Assembly (NCBI GenBank): GCA_937863215.1
Contig: CALMFQ010000487.1
Span: 1 to 14,928, forward strand
Source of the DNA: an uncultured Pseudomonadota bacterium
Lineage (GTDB): Bacteria > Pseudomonadota > Gammaproteobacteria > Burkholderiales > SCOH01
Reading direction: 5' to 3'
Length of the DNA stretch: 14,928 bases
The translations under genes were made by a program, and so were the position numbers. This document shows, in pieces, positions 6,006-13,062 of the stretch. The notes under the pieces were generated by a model. It was not told where the DNA came from, made no database searches, and was given only the letters and a program-made list of their open reading frames with translations. Each line of letters begins with the position of its first letter. Position 1 is the first letter of the stretch.

Positions 6006-6890
6006 TCAGCGCGCCAGATACTCCAGCAGCTGGCGCGCATGGCTGTCCAGCGAAGCAACGTCACGCACGCATACGCGCAGCTCGCGCGTGGCCCACGCCT
6101 CGCTCAACTCGACCAGCCACAGCGGCAGGCTGTGCGCCAGGCGCTGCGCCGCAGCCAGCGGCAGGATCGCCACACCGACGTTCTGCGCTACCAGTTGCGC
6201 AATCGCATCGAAGCTCGGCGCGCGCACCCGCACTGTCAGCGGCCTGCCGGCCAGTACGGCCATATCCTCGACGAATCGCTGCATCGCCCGCTCGGCCGGC
6301 ATACCGACATACGGGCAAGCCAGCGTTTCGGCAAAACTGCAGCGCTGGCGCGACGCCAGTGGATGCTGCTGCGCCACCAGCAGCACCAGCCGGTCGTGGC
6401 GGAACGGCAGCGACACCAGCCCGTCGAGATCGAGATTGCCGTCGAGCACACCGATTTCCAGCTCGCCGTCGCGCAGCCCCTTGAGAATGTCGCGGCTGGC
6501 GCGCTCCTCCACCTGCAGGCTGACTTCGGGAAAATCCGCCAGAAACGGCCCGAGCGCCTCGGGCAGAAAGGTGCTGTTGGCGACGGTATTGGCCGCCAGC
6601 TTCAGCGCCACCTGCTGCTGGCCGGCGAGCTGCGCCAGTGCCGCCTGCATCTGCGCCACCTGCTGCCACACGCGGTGTGCATGATCCAGCGCGATGCGCC
6701 CGGCCGGCGTCGGCTCCAGGCCATCCGGCTTGCGCACGAACAATTGCAGCCCGAGCCGGCCCTCCAGTTGGCGCAACCGGTAGCTGGCAGCGGATAACGC
6801 AACCGGCACCGCAGCCGCGGCGGCGCTGAGGCTGCCGGTCTGTTCCACCAGCAGCAACAGATTCAGATCGGCCAAGTCGAAGCGGGTCAT
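6006..6890 (-). CDS. LysR-type transcriptional regulator
   Basis: A 294-aa regulator. The N-terminal winged HTH (about 5-64) includes LLLLVEQTGSLSAAAAA and SAASYRLRQLEGRLGLQLFVR, the standard LysR recognition helix followed by the wing (PTPAGRIAL). An effector-binding periplasmic-protein-like domain follows from about 90 to the end (ELEIGVLDGN, HPLASRQ, VGVAILP). ATG 6890 gives the typical family length and start. It is divergent from the EamA transporter, the usual layout in which the LysR protein controls its neighbour. An inverted repeat in the gap (6921-6934) could be its site. The ligand is unknown. The second HTH helix is unusually alanine-rich but otherwise normal. Confidence 0.95.
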   Translation of the reverse strand: MTRFDLADLNLLLLVEQTGSLSAAAAAVPVALSAASYRLRQLEGRLGLQLFVRKPDGLEPTPAGRIALDHAHRVWQQVAQMQAALAQLAGQQQVALKLAANTVANSTFLPEALGPFLADFPEVSLQVEERASRDILKGLRDGELEIGVLDGNLDLDGLVSLPFRHDRLVLLVAQQHPLASRQRCSFAETLACPYVGMPAERAMQRFVEDMAVLAGRPLTVRVRAPSFDAIAQLVAQNVGVAILPLAAAQRLAHSLPLWLVELSEAWATRELRVCVRDVASLDSHARQLLEYLAR

Positions 6891-6920
6891 GGTTTCGTTT
6901 TTTTAGCAGGGTGACTGTCA

Positions 6921-6934
6921 AATATTGGCATATT
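6921..6934. promoter_or_regulatory. Possible LysR operator in the divergent gap
   Basis: AATAT-TGGC-ATATT is a perfect inverted repeat between the divergent lysR and eamA genes, in the position typical of LysR-family binding sites. The repeat also overlaps TTGGCA (6925-6930), a possible -35 for the transporter. The assignment comes from position and symmetry only. Confidence 0.35.
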
Positions 6935-7001
6935 CTGCGCCATCGCTTTCAAACACAATAAGCCTGTCGCGAATCGCCGAATACCGCAGGAGCTCTCCAT
7001 C

Positions 7002-7946
7002 ATGCCCGACTCAGCCAGCGCCCAAGTCACCGCGCGACCACTATTGCCCAGCCCGGTAGCGGCTGCGTTGCTGCAGGACGGGCGCCTGTACGCAATTCTG
7101 GCTGCAGCCGGTTTTTCGCTCAAAGCGGTGTTCGTCAAACTCGCCTATCTCGCCGGGCCGGTCGATGCGCTGACGCTGCTGACAATGCGCATGCTGCTGG
7201 CACTGCCGCTGTTCGCCTGGCTGGCGCTGGCGGCACCGGCCGGCAGCCAGCCGCTGGACCGGCGCACGCTACTGCAGATCGCATTGCTGGCGTGCATCGG
7301 CTATTACCTGTCGAGCCTGTACGACTTCATCGGCCTCAGCTACATCGGCACCGGGCTGGAACGGCTGATCCTGTACGTCTATCCCACCATCGTGGTATTG
7401 CTCGGAGCCTGGTTCCAGCGCCAGCGACCGGCGCGCCAGCTGTGGCAAGCGCTGGCGCTCTGTTATCTCGGACTGTTGCTGGCGTTCGGTCACGATCTGG
7501 GCCAGCACGGCGACCGTGGCGACGTGCTGATCGGCGGACTGTGGATTTTCGCTGCAGCGTTCGTCTACGCGCTGTACATGCTTGGCGTCGGCGAGCTGAT
7601 CGGCAAGGTCGGCTCACTGCGGCTGACCGGGCTGGCCGGTGTGGCATCGTGCCTGTGGGTGCTGGCGCATTGTGCGCTGTTCGGTGCGCCGCAGAAGATA
7701 CTGGCGATGCCTGCCGGCGTATGGCTGAACGCCGCGCTGATGGCGCTGTTGTCGACAGTGCTGCCGATCTGGTGGCTGGCGCAGGCAATCCAGCGTATCG
7801 GCCCCGGCCCGGCGGCCACTGCCGGCAGCATCGGCCCGGTGCTGACCATGCTGGCGGCCTGGCTGCTGCTGGGCGAATCGGTTTCGGCACTGCAGCTCGG
7901 CGGCATGGCGCTGGTGATGTTCGGAGTGGCGCGCATCAAGCGCTGA
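7002..7946 (+). CDS. EamA/DMT-family membrane transporter
   Basis: A 314-aa inner-membrane protein of the drug/metabolite transporter superfamily. About ten hydrophobic segments can be traced in two EamA halves: roughly residues 30-150 (YAILAAAGFSLKAVFVKLAYL, LERLILYVYPTIVVLLGAWF) and 175-314 (GGLWIFAAAFVYALYMLGVGE, PAATAGSIGPVLTMLAAWLLL). Each half ends in the conserved helix pattern of the family. The ATG follows AGGAG (6988-6992) at good spacing. A short polar N-terminus of about 25 residues precedes helix 1. Such proteins usually export amino acids or small metabolites; the substrate cannot be told. The divergent LysR gene is the likely regulator. A 15-bp hairpin lies 46 bases after the stop. 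Confidence 0.93.
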   Translation: MPDSASAQVTARPLLPSPVAAALLQDGRLYAILAAAGFSLKAVFVKLAYLAGPVDALTLLTMRMLLALPLFAWLALAAPAGSQPLDRRTLLQIALLACIGYYLSSLYDFIGLSYIGTGLERLILYVYPTIVVLLGAWFQRQRPARQLWQALALCYLGLLLAFGHDLGQHGDRGDVLIGGLWIFAAAFVYALYMLGVGELIGKVGSLRLTGLAGVASCLWVLAHCALFGAPQKILAMPAGVWLNAALMALLSTVLPIWWLAQAIQRIGPGPAATAGSIGPVLTMLAAWLLLGESVSALQLGGMALVMFGVARIKR

Positions 7947-7992
7947 GCGCCTTGCACACGCCTCGCCATATGCGCATGACATAACCAGTACG

Positions 7993-8030
7993 GCAGCAGG
8001 CCGGCGCCGCAGCGCGCCGGCCGGTGCTGC
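7993..8030. terminator. Strong GC-rich hairpin downstream of the EamA gene
   Basis: GCAGCA plus GGCCGGCGC (7993-8007) pairs with GCGCCGGCC (8014-8022) and TGCTGC (8025-8030), with a GG bulge, giving 15 bp around a 6-base loop. There is no T tract, so it may block 3' exonucleases or assist Rho rather than act as an intrinsic terminator. Confidence 0.45.
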
Positions 8031-8502
8031 AATCACATACAGCAACCGCAAACCGCCAGCGCCGGGCAACGCTTAGTCATTGTTGCAACGGAATAATTGC
8101 GCTCGACATCGGCAGCAGCCGGACACGCCGAAACACATATTCCAGATGCCTGCCGTAATGCGGCACACGCCCGGCACCACCAGGCAAATTAATCATATAC
8201 TTATGATTACAAACAATATTTTGCATTGGATCACGGTTTGATCTAGGCTCTGGAGGTGCCGTCGCAACGGCCCAGCGCCACAGCCGGCGCGACCATAATG
8301 GCTGCAGCAGACAGCCAGCGACATGCGTCCGGCCCGATATCGCCCAGCCCGCAATTCTTTCCGGCAATCCCCTTCCGTGCCGCGCCGCCAGCACGCAGAG
8401 CAAGCCCTGTTGTTGCCGGAAACAATGCCAGCTGCCGCGCTCCCGTTGCGCCCGGCAGATGGGAAATCATGCATGCCACAAGCCAACACCGAGGAGATAG
8501 CG
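8031..8502 (+). other. Intergenic region and long leader of the secreted hydrolase
   Basis: A gap of about 470 bases without a convincing gene; the long ORFs crossing it are shadows of the hydrolase in other frames. Its middle is AT-rich (about 8180-8230) and carries two symmetric sites: the palindrome at 8190-8209 and GATCA (8229-8233) / TGATC (8239-8243). TTGCAT (8221-8226) could be a weak -35. If transcription starts near 8250, the leader is about 250 nt long. Confidence 0.4.
8190..8209. promoter_or_regulatory. Perfect 8-bp inverted repeat upstream of the secreted hydrolase
   Basis: TAATCATA-TACT-TATGATTA is a perfect palindrome with a 4-base spacer in an AT-rich patch about 300 bases before the hydrolase ATG. 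Its symmetry and length suit a dimeric repressor or activator site. The regulator is unknown. Confidence 0.4.
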
Positions 8503-10071
8503 ATGAACTGTGTCATCAGCAAGCTGTTACACCTGAGCTTTACCCCATGCGCCACCCTGCTCTTCACCACTGCGCCTGCCAGTGCCGCCAGCTTCGATCC
8601 GGCGGCGCTGCTGGCACGCCCGGCCACGCAACTCAGCGCCGGCCAGTTCAACGCACTGCTGCTGTCGAGCCCGACCGGGCAGCAGCTGCTGCAAGTGGCC
8701 GGCACGCCGCGCTGCGATATCGCGCTAATCGAGTATCCGTATCTGACGCTCGGCGCGCGCAACGAGCTGACCAACGCCACCGGTGCGCTGATGCTGCCGA
8801 CCGGCAGCACGCCGGGCTGCAGCGGCCAGCGGCCGTTGGTACTGTATGCGCACGGCACGGCAATGGATCGCAACTACAACATGGCCGACCTGCAAAACAA
8901 TACGGAGGCGACAACCATCGCCGCCACCTATGCCGCGCAGGGCTATATCGTGGTGGCGCCGAACTACGCCGGCTACGGCGCGTCGCGGCTCAGCTACCAT
9001 CCGTATCTGGTGGCATCGCAGCAGTCGAAGGACATGCTCGACGGCCTGATCGGTGCACGCCTGACACTCGGCCTGAACAATCCGGCCCTGCCGGCCGGCA
9101 CACCGCGCACGCGCGAAAACGGCCAGCTGTTCCTTACCGGCTATTCACAGGGCGGCCATGTGGCGATGGCAACGCAGCGGCTGTTCCAGAATCTCGGCAT
9201 CCACGTCACTGCCGCCGCACCGTCGTCCGGCCCCTATGCGCTGCAGGCGTTTGTCGATACGCTGTTTTACGGCAACGTCAACCTGCCGGCCCCGCTGATG
9301 GCAAACATGCTGGCCGATTCGTACCAGCGCAGCTACGGTATTTTCAGCTCGCCCTACGATATCTACGAATACGGCTACGCCACACTTGCCAACGGCTTGC
9401 TGCCAAGCAGCACACCGATCGGCACCATCCTGCAACAGGGGCTGCTGCCGCAATTCGCGCTGTTCTCCGGCACGCCGCCGCATGCGCCGAACGGCGATCC
9501 GAACCTGCAGAACCTGCTGAATTCGATTTCGCCGCCGGCCAACAACCCGCTGGCGCTGCTCGGCTTCGGCTCTGGCAACCTGATCAACAACAACTACCGG
9601 CTCGGCTACATCATGGATGCGCTGGCGTCTCCCGACGGCGCGGTGCCCAGCTACACCACCGGCCAGCCGGCAAGCTCGGCGCACCCACTGCGCAAGGCAC
9701 TGAAGAACAACGACCTGCGCGGCTGGCGCAATGGCCCGAGCCGGCCGACGCTGTTGTGCGGCGCCAATAGCGATCCGACCGTGTATTACCTCAACACCCG
9801 GCTGATGCAGGGCCAGTGGTCCGGGCTGCCGGCCGGACGGGTAACGACGCTGGATATCGACGCGCCGGCGAGCTCCGCCAGCGACCCGTTCGCGCCGCTC
9901 AAGGCTGGCTTTGCCCAGACCAAGGCCGCCATCGCCGCCGCTGCGGTGCAGGCCGGTGCAACCGATGGCGGCCAGGCGGCGGTGATGGGGCAATACCACT
10001 TTATTGCCGCGCCCTTCTGCCTCACTGCAGCGCGCGGATTCTTCCAGCAGGTCGCCGCCAACGGCCTCTGA
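8503..10071 (+). CDS. Secreted alpha/beta hydrolase (lipase/esterase family)
   Basis: A 522-aa exported serine hydrolase. A signal peptide is clear: a short basic start, the hydrophobic run LLHLSFTPCATLLFTT, then APASA cut after about residue 28. The hydrolase core shows the oxyanion stretch LVLYAHGTAMDRNYN (113-127), the nucleophile elbow GYSQG with Ser215, a probable acid residue in CGANSDPTVYY, and a C-terminal histidine in GQYHFIAAPFC. This arrangement resembles the secretory lipase (LIP, PF03583-like) group acting on acyl esters outside the cytoplasm. ATG 8503 follows GAGGAG (8491-8496) with 6-base spacing, a strong ribosome binding site; upstream in-frame starts lie in noncoding sequence. 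The gene stands alone behind a long leader with palindromes. The substrate is not determinable. Confidence 0.88.
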   Translation: MNCVISKLLHLSFTPCATLLFTTAPASAASFDPAALLARPATQLSAGQFNALLLSSPTGQQLLQVAGTPRCDIALIEYPYLTLGARNELTNATGALMLPTGSTPGCSGQRPLVLYAHGTAMDRNYNMADLQNNTEATTIAATYAAQGYIVVAPNYAGYGASRLSYHPYLVASQQSKDMLDGLIGARLTLGLNNPALPAGTPRTRENGQLFLTGYSQGGHVAMATQRLFQNLGIHVTAAAPSSGPYALQAFVDTLFYGNVNLPAPLMANMLADSYQRSYGIFSSPYDIYEYGYATLANGLLPSSTPIGTILQQGLLPQFALFSGTPPHAPNGDPNLQNLLNSISPPANNPLALLGFGSGNLINNNYRLGYIMDALASPDGAVPSYTTGQPASSAHPLRKALKNNDLRGWRNGPSRPTLLCGANSDPTVYYLNTRLMQGQWSGLPAGRVTTLDIDAPASSASDPFAPLKAGFAQTKAAIAAAAVQAGATDGGQAAVMGQYHFIAAPFCLTAARGFFQQVAANGL

Positions 10072-10178
10072 TCCGCCCCCGGCCGACACCGGCCGCTGCC
10101 CGCAATCGGCAACCCCGGTGCCGACAACGCTAGCCAATGCGCCGCGAATCGGCTACGGTAGCGGATTATGCCTCTGCC

Positions 10179-10227
10179 AGCCCGAAGGGTTTGACGCCCT
10201 TCGGGCTCAAAACTGCGTCAAACGCAG
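10179..10227 (+). other. Hairpin with loop-to-downstream complementarity (possible pseudoknot)
   Basis: AGCCCGAAGGG (10179-10189) and CCCTTCGGGCT (10197-10207) form a perfect 11-bp stem. Its loop TTTGACG (10190-10196) is complementary to CGTCAAA (10216-10222). The match extends to nine bases (10189-10197 with 10215-10223) if part of the first stem opens. A second small hairpin CTGCG (10213-10217) / CGCAG (10223-10227) competes for the same bases. There is no T tract. It lies about 110 bases after the hydrolase stop and 40 before the solute-binding protein ATG. Confidence 0.55.
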
Positions 10228-10266
10228 CCGTGAAACCAACGTCAACAAAACCTGGCGTACGCGCAC

Positions 10267-11040
10267 ATGCAACTCAACCGCTCTCTTGCAGCCTGGCTGG
10301 CCGGGCTGGCGCTGGCGCCGGCATGGGCGCAAACGATCAACGTCTGCACCGAAGTCGACGATTTTCCGCCCTTCAATTTCCGCAGCCTGCGCGAAGACAA
10401 GCGTATCGTCGGCGATAGCCGCGGCAGCAGCATCGCCATGCTGGCGCAGATAGCGACATCGCTGCAGTTCAACCTGCAGCTGCAGCGTCTGCCGTGGGCG
10501 CGCTGCATGCTGGCGGTCGAAACCGGGCGTGTCGATCTGGCGCTGGACGCTTATTACGACCGCGAACGGGCGCGGCGTTTCGACTTCTCGCAGCCGTACG
10601 CGCGGCTGACGCCGCACATTTTCTACTACCGCCCCCGCTTTCCCGACGGCCTGCCGTCCACGCACCCAGCCGCGCTGGCTCGCCTTGCCGGATGCGGCAT
10701 CCGCGGCTACAGCTACGCCCACTACGGCGTGAATGAGCAACAGCTTGACCAGAAGGCCGACACCCACGAACAACTGGTCGAAAAACTCAAGACCGGGCGC
10801 TGCGATTACTTTTTTGAAGAACTGGAAGTGATGCACGGCTTTGCGCTGACCGGACGCAATTTTCTCGCCGATCCAATGCTGGCAACTGCGCCGATGCCGG
10901 ATGCCCAGGCGCCGCAATTGCACTTGTTAGTATCGCGCCGCAGCCCCGCGGCGCAGCAGCTCAAGCCGGCGATCGACGCCGCCATCGACAAATGGCTGGC
11001 ACCCAGCGCACCGGCCGCAGCAGCGCGCCGGGTGCGCTGA
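10267..11040 (+). CDS. Periplasmic solute-binding protein, amino-acid ABC type (SBP family 3)
   Basis: A 257-aa exported binding protein. The signal peptide is MQLNRSLAAWLAGLALAPAWA, cut after about residue 21. The mature part begins TINVCTEVDDFPPFNF, the usual first strand of SBP family 3. The family signature GRVDLALDAYYDRERARRFDFSQPY lies at 87-111, and the second lobe returns near GRCDYFFEELEV. There is no lipobox, so it should be soluble in the periplasm. No permease or ATPase gene lies beside it, so it is an orphan that either feeds a transporter encoded elsewhere or acts as a sensor. Four or so cysteines remain in the mature protein, more than usual. ATG 10267 is the start of the signal peptide; its ribosome binding site is weak. 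Confidence 0.88.
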   Translation: MQLNRSLAAWLAGLALAPAWAQTINVCTEVDDFPPFNFRSLREDKRIVGDSRGSSIAMLAQIATSLQFNLQLQRLPWARCMLAVETGRVDLALDAYYDRERARRFDFSQPYARLTPHIFYYRPRFPDGLPSTHPAALARLAGCGIRGYSYAHYGVNEQQLDQKADTHEQLVEKLKTGRCDYFFEELEVMHGFALTGRNFLADPMLATAPMPDAQAPQLHLLVSRRSPAAQQLKPAIDAAIDKWLAPSAPAAAARRVR

Positions 11041-11072
11041 GCGGCGGCAGTCTGCATGCCGAATCCCCTCTG

Positions 11073-11088
11073 TGCCCGGCGCCGGGCA
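11073..11088. terminator. Perfect GC palindrome between convergent genes
   Basis: TGCCCGGCGCCGGGCA is a perfect 16-base palindrome, 32 bases after the solute-binding protein stop and 67 bases after the xdhC stop read from the other strand. It could act as a shared stop or stability hairpin. There is no T run on either strand. Confidence 0.35.
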
Positions 11089-11155
11089 TGACCTCCCCGA
11101 TCGCCCCGGTGCGTGCCGCACTGCAGCCTCATTCCACCGTCGGTCGTATCGCCGC

Positions 11156-12100
11156 TCAGCGCCTGCCGCTACGCACCGCCACCAGTTCGGCGGCAATCGA
11201 CACGGCGATTTCCGGCGGCGTCTTGCTGCCGATGTCCAGCCCCACCGGCCCGCGCAGCCGGGCGATTTCACCAGCGCTCAGATCGAAGCCCGCCAGCCGC
11301 TCGCGCCGTTTGGCCTGATTCGCCTGCGAACCGATGGCGCCGATGAAGAATGCCGCTGACTTGAGCGCCTCCAGCAACAGCAGGTCGTCGATTTTCGGGT
11401 CGTGCGACACCGCTACCACCGCGCTGTGCGCATCCGGCTGCCAGTGCAACAGAAAGTCATCCGGCATGTCGCGCACCATTGGCGCCAGAGCGACATCCCA
11501 CGCCGCTTCGGCCTCGAAACGCGGATCGCAGACCGTGACATCGAAGCCGATTGCCGTCGCCATCGGCGCCAGATAACGCGCGATCTGGCCGGCGCCGACG
11601 ATCAGCAGCCGCCAGCGCGGCCCAAGCACGGCGCGGAATTGCTGCGCCAGCAACGCCGATTCGTCGCTTGCCTGCGCCGCCCGGCAGTCGATTGCGCCGT
11701 TAGCCAGATCGACGCTGCGCAACAAGCGCTCGCCTGCCTGCAGCCGTTGCTGCAATTCGCGCAACATCGACAATGGCGGATTCGGTTCTACCACCAGCTC
11801 CAGCGTGCCACCGCACGGCAGACCGAAGCGATGCGCCTCGTCGGCGGTCACGCCGTAACGCAGCAGGAATGGCAGCGACCGATCCAGCTCGCCGGCACGC
11901 ATGCGCGCCACCAGATCGTCTTCGATGCAGCCGCCGGACACCGAACCGCTGATGCGGCCATCGCCGGCCAGCACCGCCCACGAGCCAACCGGCCGCGGCG
12001 CAGTGCCCCAGGTACGCGCCACGCTCACCAGCCACAACCGCAGCCCCTGCGCCGCCCAGGCCAGCGCATCGTGCAACACTTGCTGATCTTCGGCCAACAT
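11156..12100 (-). CDS. xdhC: XdhC-family molybdenum cofactor maturation protein
   Basis: A 314-aa cytoplasmic chaperone. XdhC proteins bind the molybdenum cofactor, promote its sulfuration and pass it to xanthine dehydrogenase-type enzymes. The N-terminal domain carries SVSGGCIEDDLV (GGCIE at 56-60) with the conserved cysteine. The C-terminal Rossmann-like domain has LLIVGAGQIARYLAP (GAGQIA about 169-174), then AVVAVSHDPKIDD, FIGAIGSQANQAKRRERL and GLDIGSKTPPEIAVSI, all family hallmarks. ATG 12100 is preferred; AGAAGGA lies about 11 bases upstream. An in-frame ATG at 12145 would add 15 residues and cannot be excluded. It is divergent from the mocA-like gene by 65 bases and lies in the same region as the iorB-type gene, so all three probably serve one molybdoenzyme. 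Confidence 0.93.
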   Translation of the reverse strand: MLAEDQQVLHDALAWAAQGLRLWLVSVARTWGTAPRPVGSWAVLAGDGRISGSVSGGCIEDDLVARMRAGELDRSLPFLLRYGVTADEAHRFGLPCGGTLELVVEPNPPLSMLRELQQRLQAGERLLRSVDLANGAIDCRAAQASDESALLAQQFRAVLGPRWRLLIVGAGQIARYLAPMATAIGFDVTVCDPRFEAEAAWDVALAPMVRDMPDDFLLHWQPDAHSAVVAVSHDPKIDDLLLLEALKSAAFFIGAIGSQANQAKRRERLAGFDLSAGEIARLRGPVGLDIGSKTPPEIAVSIAAELVAVRSGRR

Positions 12101-12165
12101 CGGCAGATTTATCCTTCTCAAGCAATCAATGAAATAATGCCGCAACCGCGAAACGAGACATTCCG

Positions 12166-12765
12166 ATGAATCTGTGTGCCATCCTGCTCGCCGCCGGCGC
12201 CTCGCGCCGTTTCGGCCCGGACAATAAACTGCTGGCCACGCTTGCCGATGGCGAACCGTTGGCCATTGCCGCCGCCCGCCCCTTGCTGCAGGCCATCGGC
12301 AACGTCATCGCCGTAGTCCGCCCCGGCACACCGCAACTGTCCATGGCTCTGGCAGAGCTGGGCTGCCGTGTGATGGAACACGCCAACGCCGACGCCGGCA
12401 TGGGCAGCTCGCTCGCCGCCGGCATCGCTGCCGCAATCGATTGCGACGGCTGGCTGGTAGCGCTGGCCGACATGCCGCAGATCCAGCCACAAACCGTTGC
12501 CCTGGTCGCCGACGCGCTGCGCCACGGCGCCGCCATCGCCCGGCCGCTGTATCAGGGCCAGTCGGGGCATCCGGTAGGCTTCGCCAAACAGTTCGGCCCA
12601 GCCCTGCAAGAACTGCACGACGATCAAGGCGCACGCAACATCGTCGCCGCGCAGCGGCACCTGCTGCAACTCATCCCCTGCGACGATCCGGCGGTGTTGC
12701 TGGATATCGATACACCGACGGATCTCGCCGCATTACAAAACGGTGGGTTACGGCCTCCGGCCTAA
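12166..12765 (+). CDS. mocA: Molybdenum cofactor cytidylyltransferase (MocA-like)
   Basis: A 199-aa nucleotidyltransferase that would join CMP to molybdopterin to give the MCD cofactor. It shows LAAGASRRFGPDNK near the N-terminus (nucleotide-binding loop), GMGSSL at 78-83, the metal-binding ALADMPQI (about 100-106), GHPVGF at 134-139, DDQGARNIV and DIDTPTDLAAL near the end. This is the MobA/MocA-like NTP transferase pattern. CTP rather than GTP use is inferred from the neighbouring xdhC and iorB-type genes, since that enzyme class uses MCD. ATG 12166 has a weak GAG-type ribosome binding site. The last residues GGLRPPA and the stop codon come from a palindromic repeat (12745-12768), so the natural C-terminus may have been altered by insertion of the repeat. 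Confidence 0.88.
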   Translation: MNLCAILLAAGASRRFGPDNKLLATLADGEPLAIAAARPLLQAIGNVIAVVRPGTPQLSMALAELGCRVMEHANADAGMGSSLAAGIAAAIDCDGWLVALADMPQIQPQTVALVADALRHGAAIARPLYQGQSGHPVGFAKQFGPALQELHDDQGARNIVAAQRHLLQLIPCDDPAVLLDIDTPTDLAALQNGGLRPPA

Positions 12766-12768
12766 CCC
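12745..12768. repeat. REP-like palindrome overlapping the mocA stop codon
   Basis: GGGTTA-C-GGCC-TCC-GGCC-TAACCC is an imperfect hairpin of 10 bp with one bulged base. The TAA at 12763-12765 inside its right arm is the mocA stop. It is the first of a series of palindromes filling 12745-13062. Confidence 0.6.
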
Positions 12769-12782
12769 CTACCAAACCTGCC

Positions 12783-12848
12783 CTGCAAAGCGCTCTGGTA
12801 TTGGCCTGCAGGCCAGACTGCGAGGCAATACCAATGCGGTTTGCAGCC
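12783..12848. repeat. Repeat family A, copy 1 (about 65-bp imperfect palindrome)
   Basis: The outer arms CTGCAAA (12783-12789) and TTTGCAG (12840-12846) match. The inner arms GGTATTG and CAATACC also match, and the centre is GGCCTGCAGGCC. Related copies lie at 12997-13056 and 14198-14251, sharing CGC-CTGG-A-TGGCCTGCAG and a closing TGCAGCC. Confidence 0.7.
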
Positions 12849-12859
12849 CGATTCATTGG

Positions 12860-12928
12860 CTAGGTCGGACTTCAGTCCGACGCGGTGCCGAACGCGAGCA
12901 ACAGCATCGGACTGAAGTCCGGCCTACC
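12860..12928. repeat. Inverted pair of REP elements (BIME-like)
   Basis: The left copy (12861-12883) contains the palindrome GTCGGACT-TC-AGTCCGAC. The right copy (12905-12927, opposite strand) contains CGGACT-GA-AGTCCG. Read in the same orientation they agree at 21 of 23 positions. The right copy keeps a GTAG head on the minus strand, typical of REPs mobilised by RAYT (TnpA-REP) proteins; the left has CTAG. The spacer is about 21 bases. Confidence 0.75.
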
Positions 12929-12976
12929 CCGTCTGCGATCGCGCATTCGAAATCTAGTCCATTTGCAGTAAAAAAT

Positions 12977-13062
12977 ACGGCAGGCAGGACCAGCAGGCCG
13001 CTCTGGCACTGTCCTGCAGACCGGACTGCGCGCCAATACTGGCGAGGTTTGCAGCCTGCCGT
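12977..13062. repeat. Repeat family A, copy 2, with 9-bp outer arms
   Basis: The core 12997-13056 aligns with copy 1 (CGCTCTGG, TCCTGCAG, GGACTGCG, CCAATACTGG, GGTTTGCAGCC). Around it ACGGCAGGC (12977-12985) pairs with GCCTGCCGT (13054-13062). The right arm ends at the stop codon of the unknown minus-strand gene, so it may form that gene's 3' hairpin. Confidence 0.65.

Noticed and set aside
8256..9770. A 504-codon plus-strand frame overlapping the hydrolase
   Set aside because: It is an out-of-frame shadow rich in Arg, Ala and His. The hydrolase frame has a signal peptide, a ribosome binding site and a catalytic motif.
9145..10137. A 330-codon minus-strand frame
   Set aside because: It is antisense to the hydrolase and has no recognisable domain or plausible start signal.
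10179..10207. Rho-independent terminator for the hydrolase
   Set aside because: The stem is excellent but neither strand has a T run after it, so I list it as a structured RNA element instead.
12745..13062. CRISPR array
   Set aside because: The repeats are palindromes of different types and unequal spacing, not identical direct repeats with uniform unique spacers. No cas gene is present.
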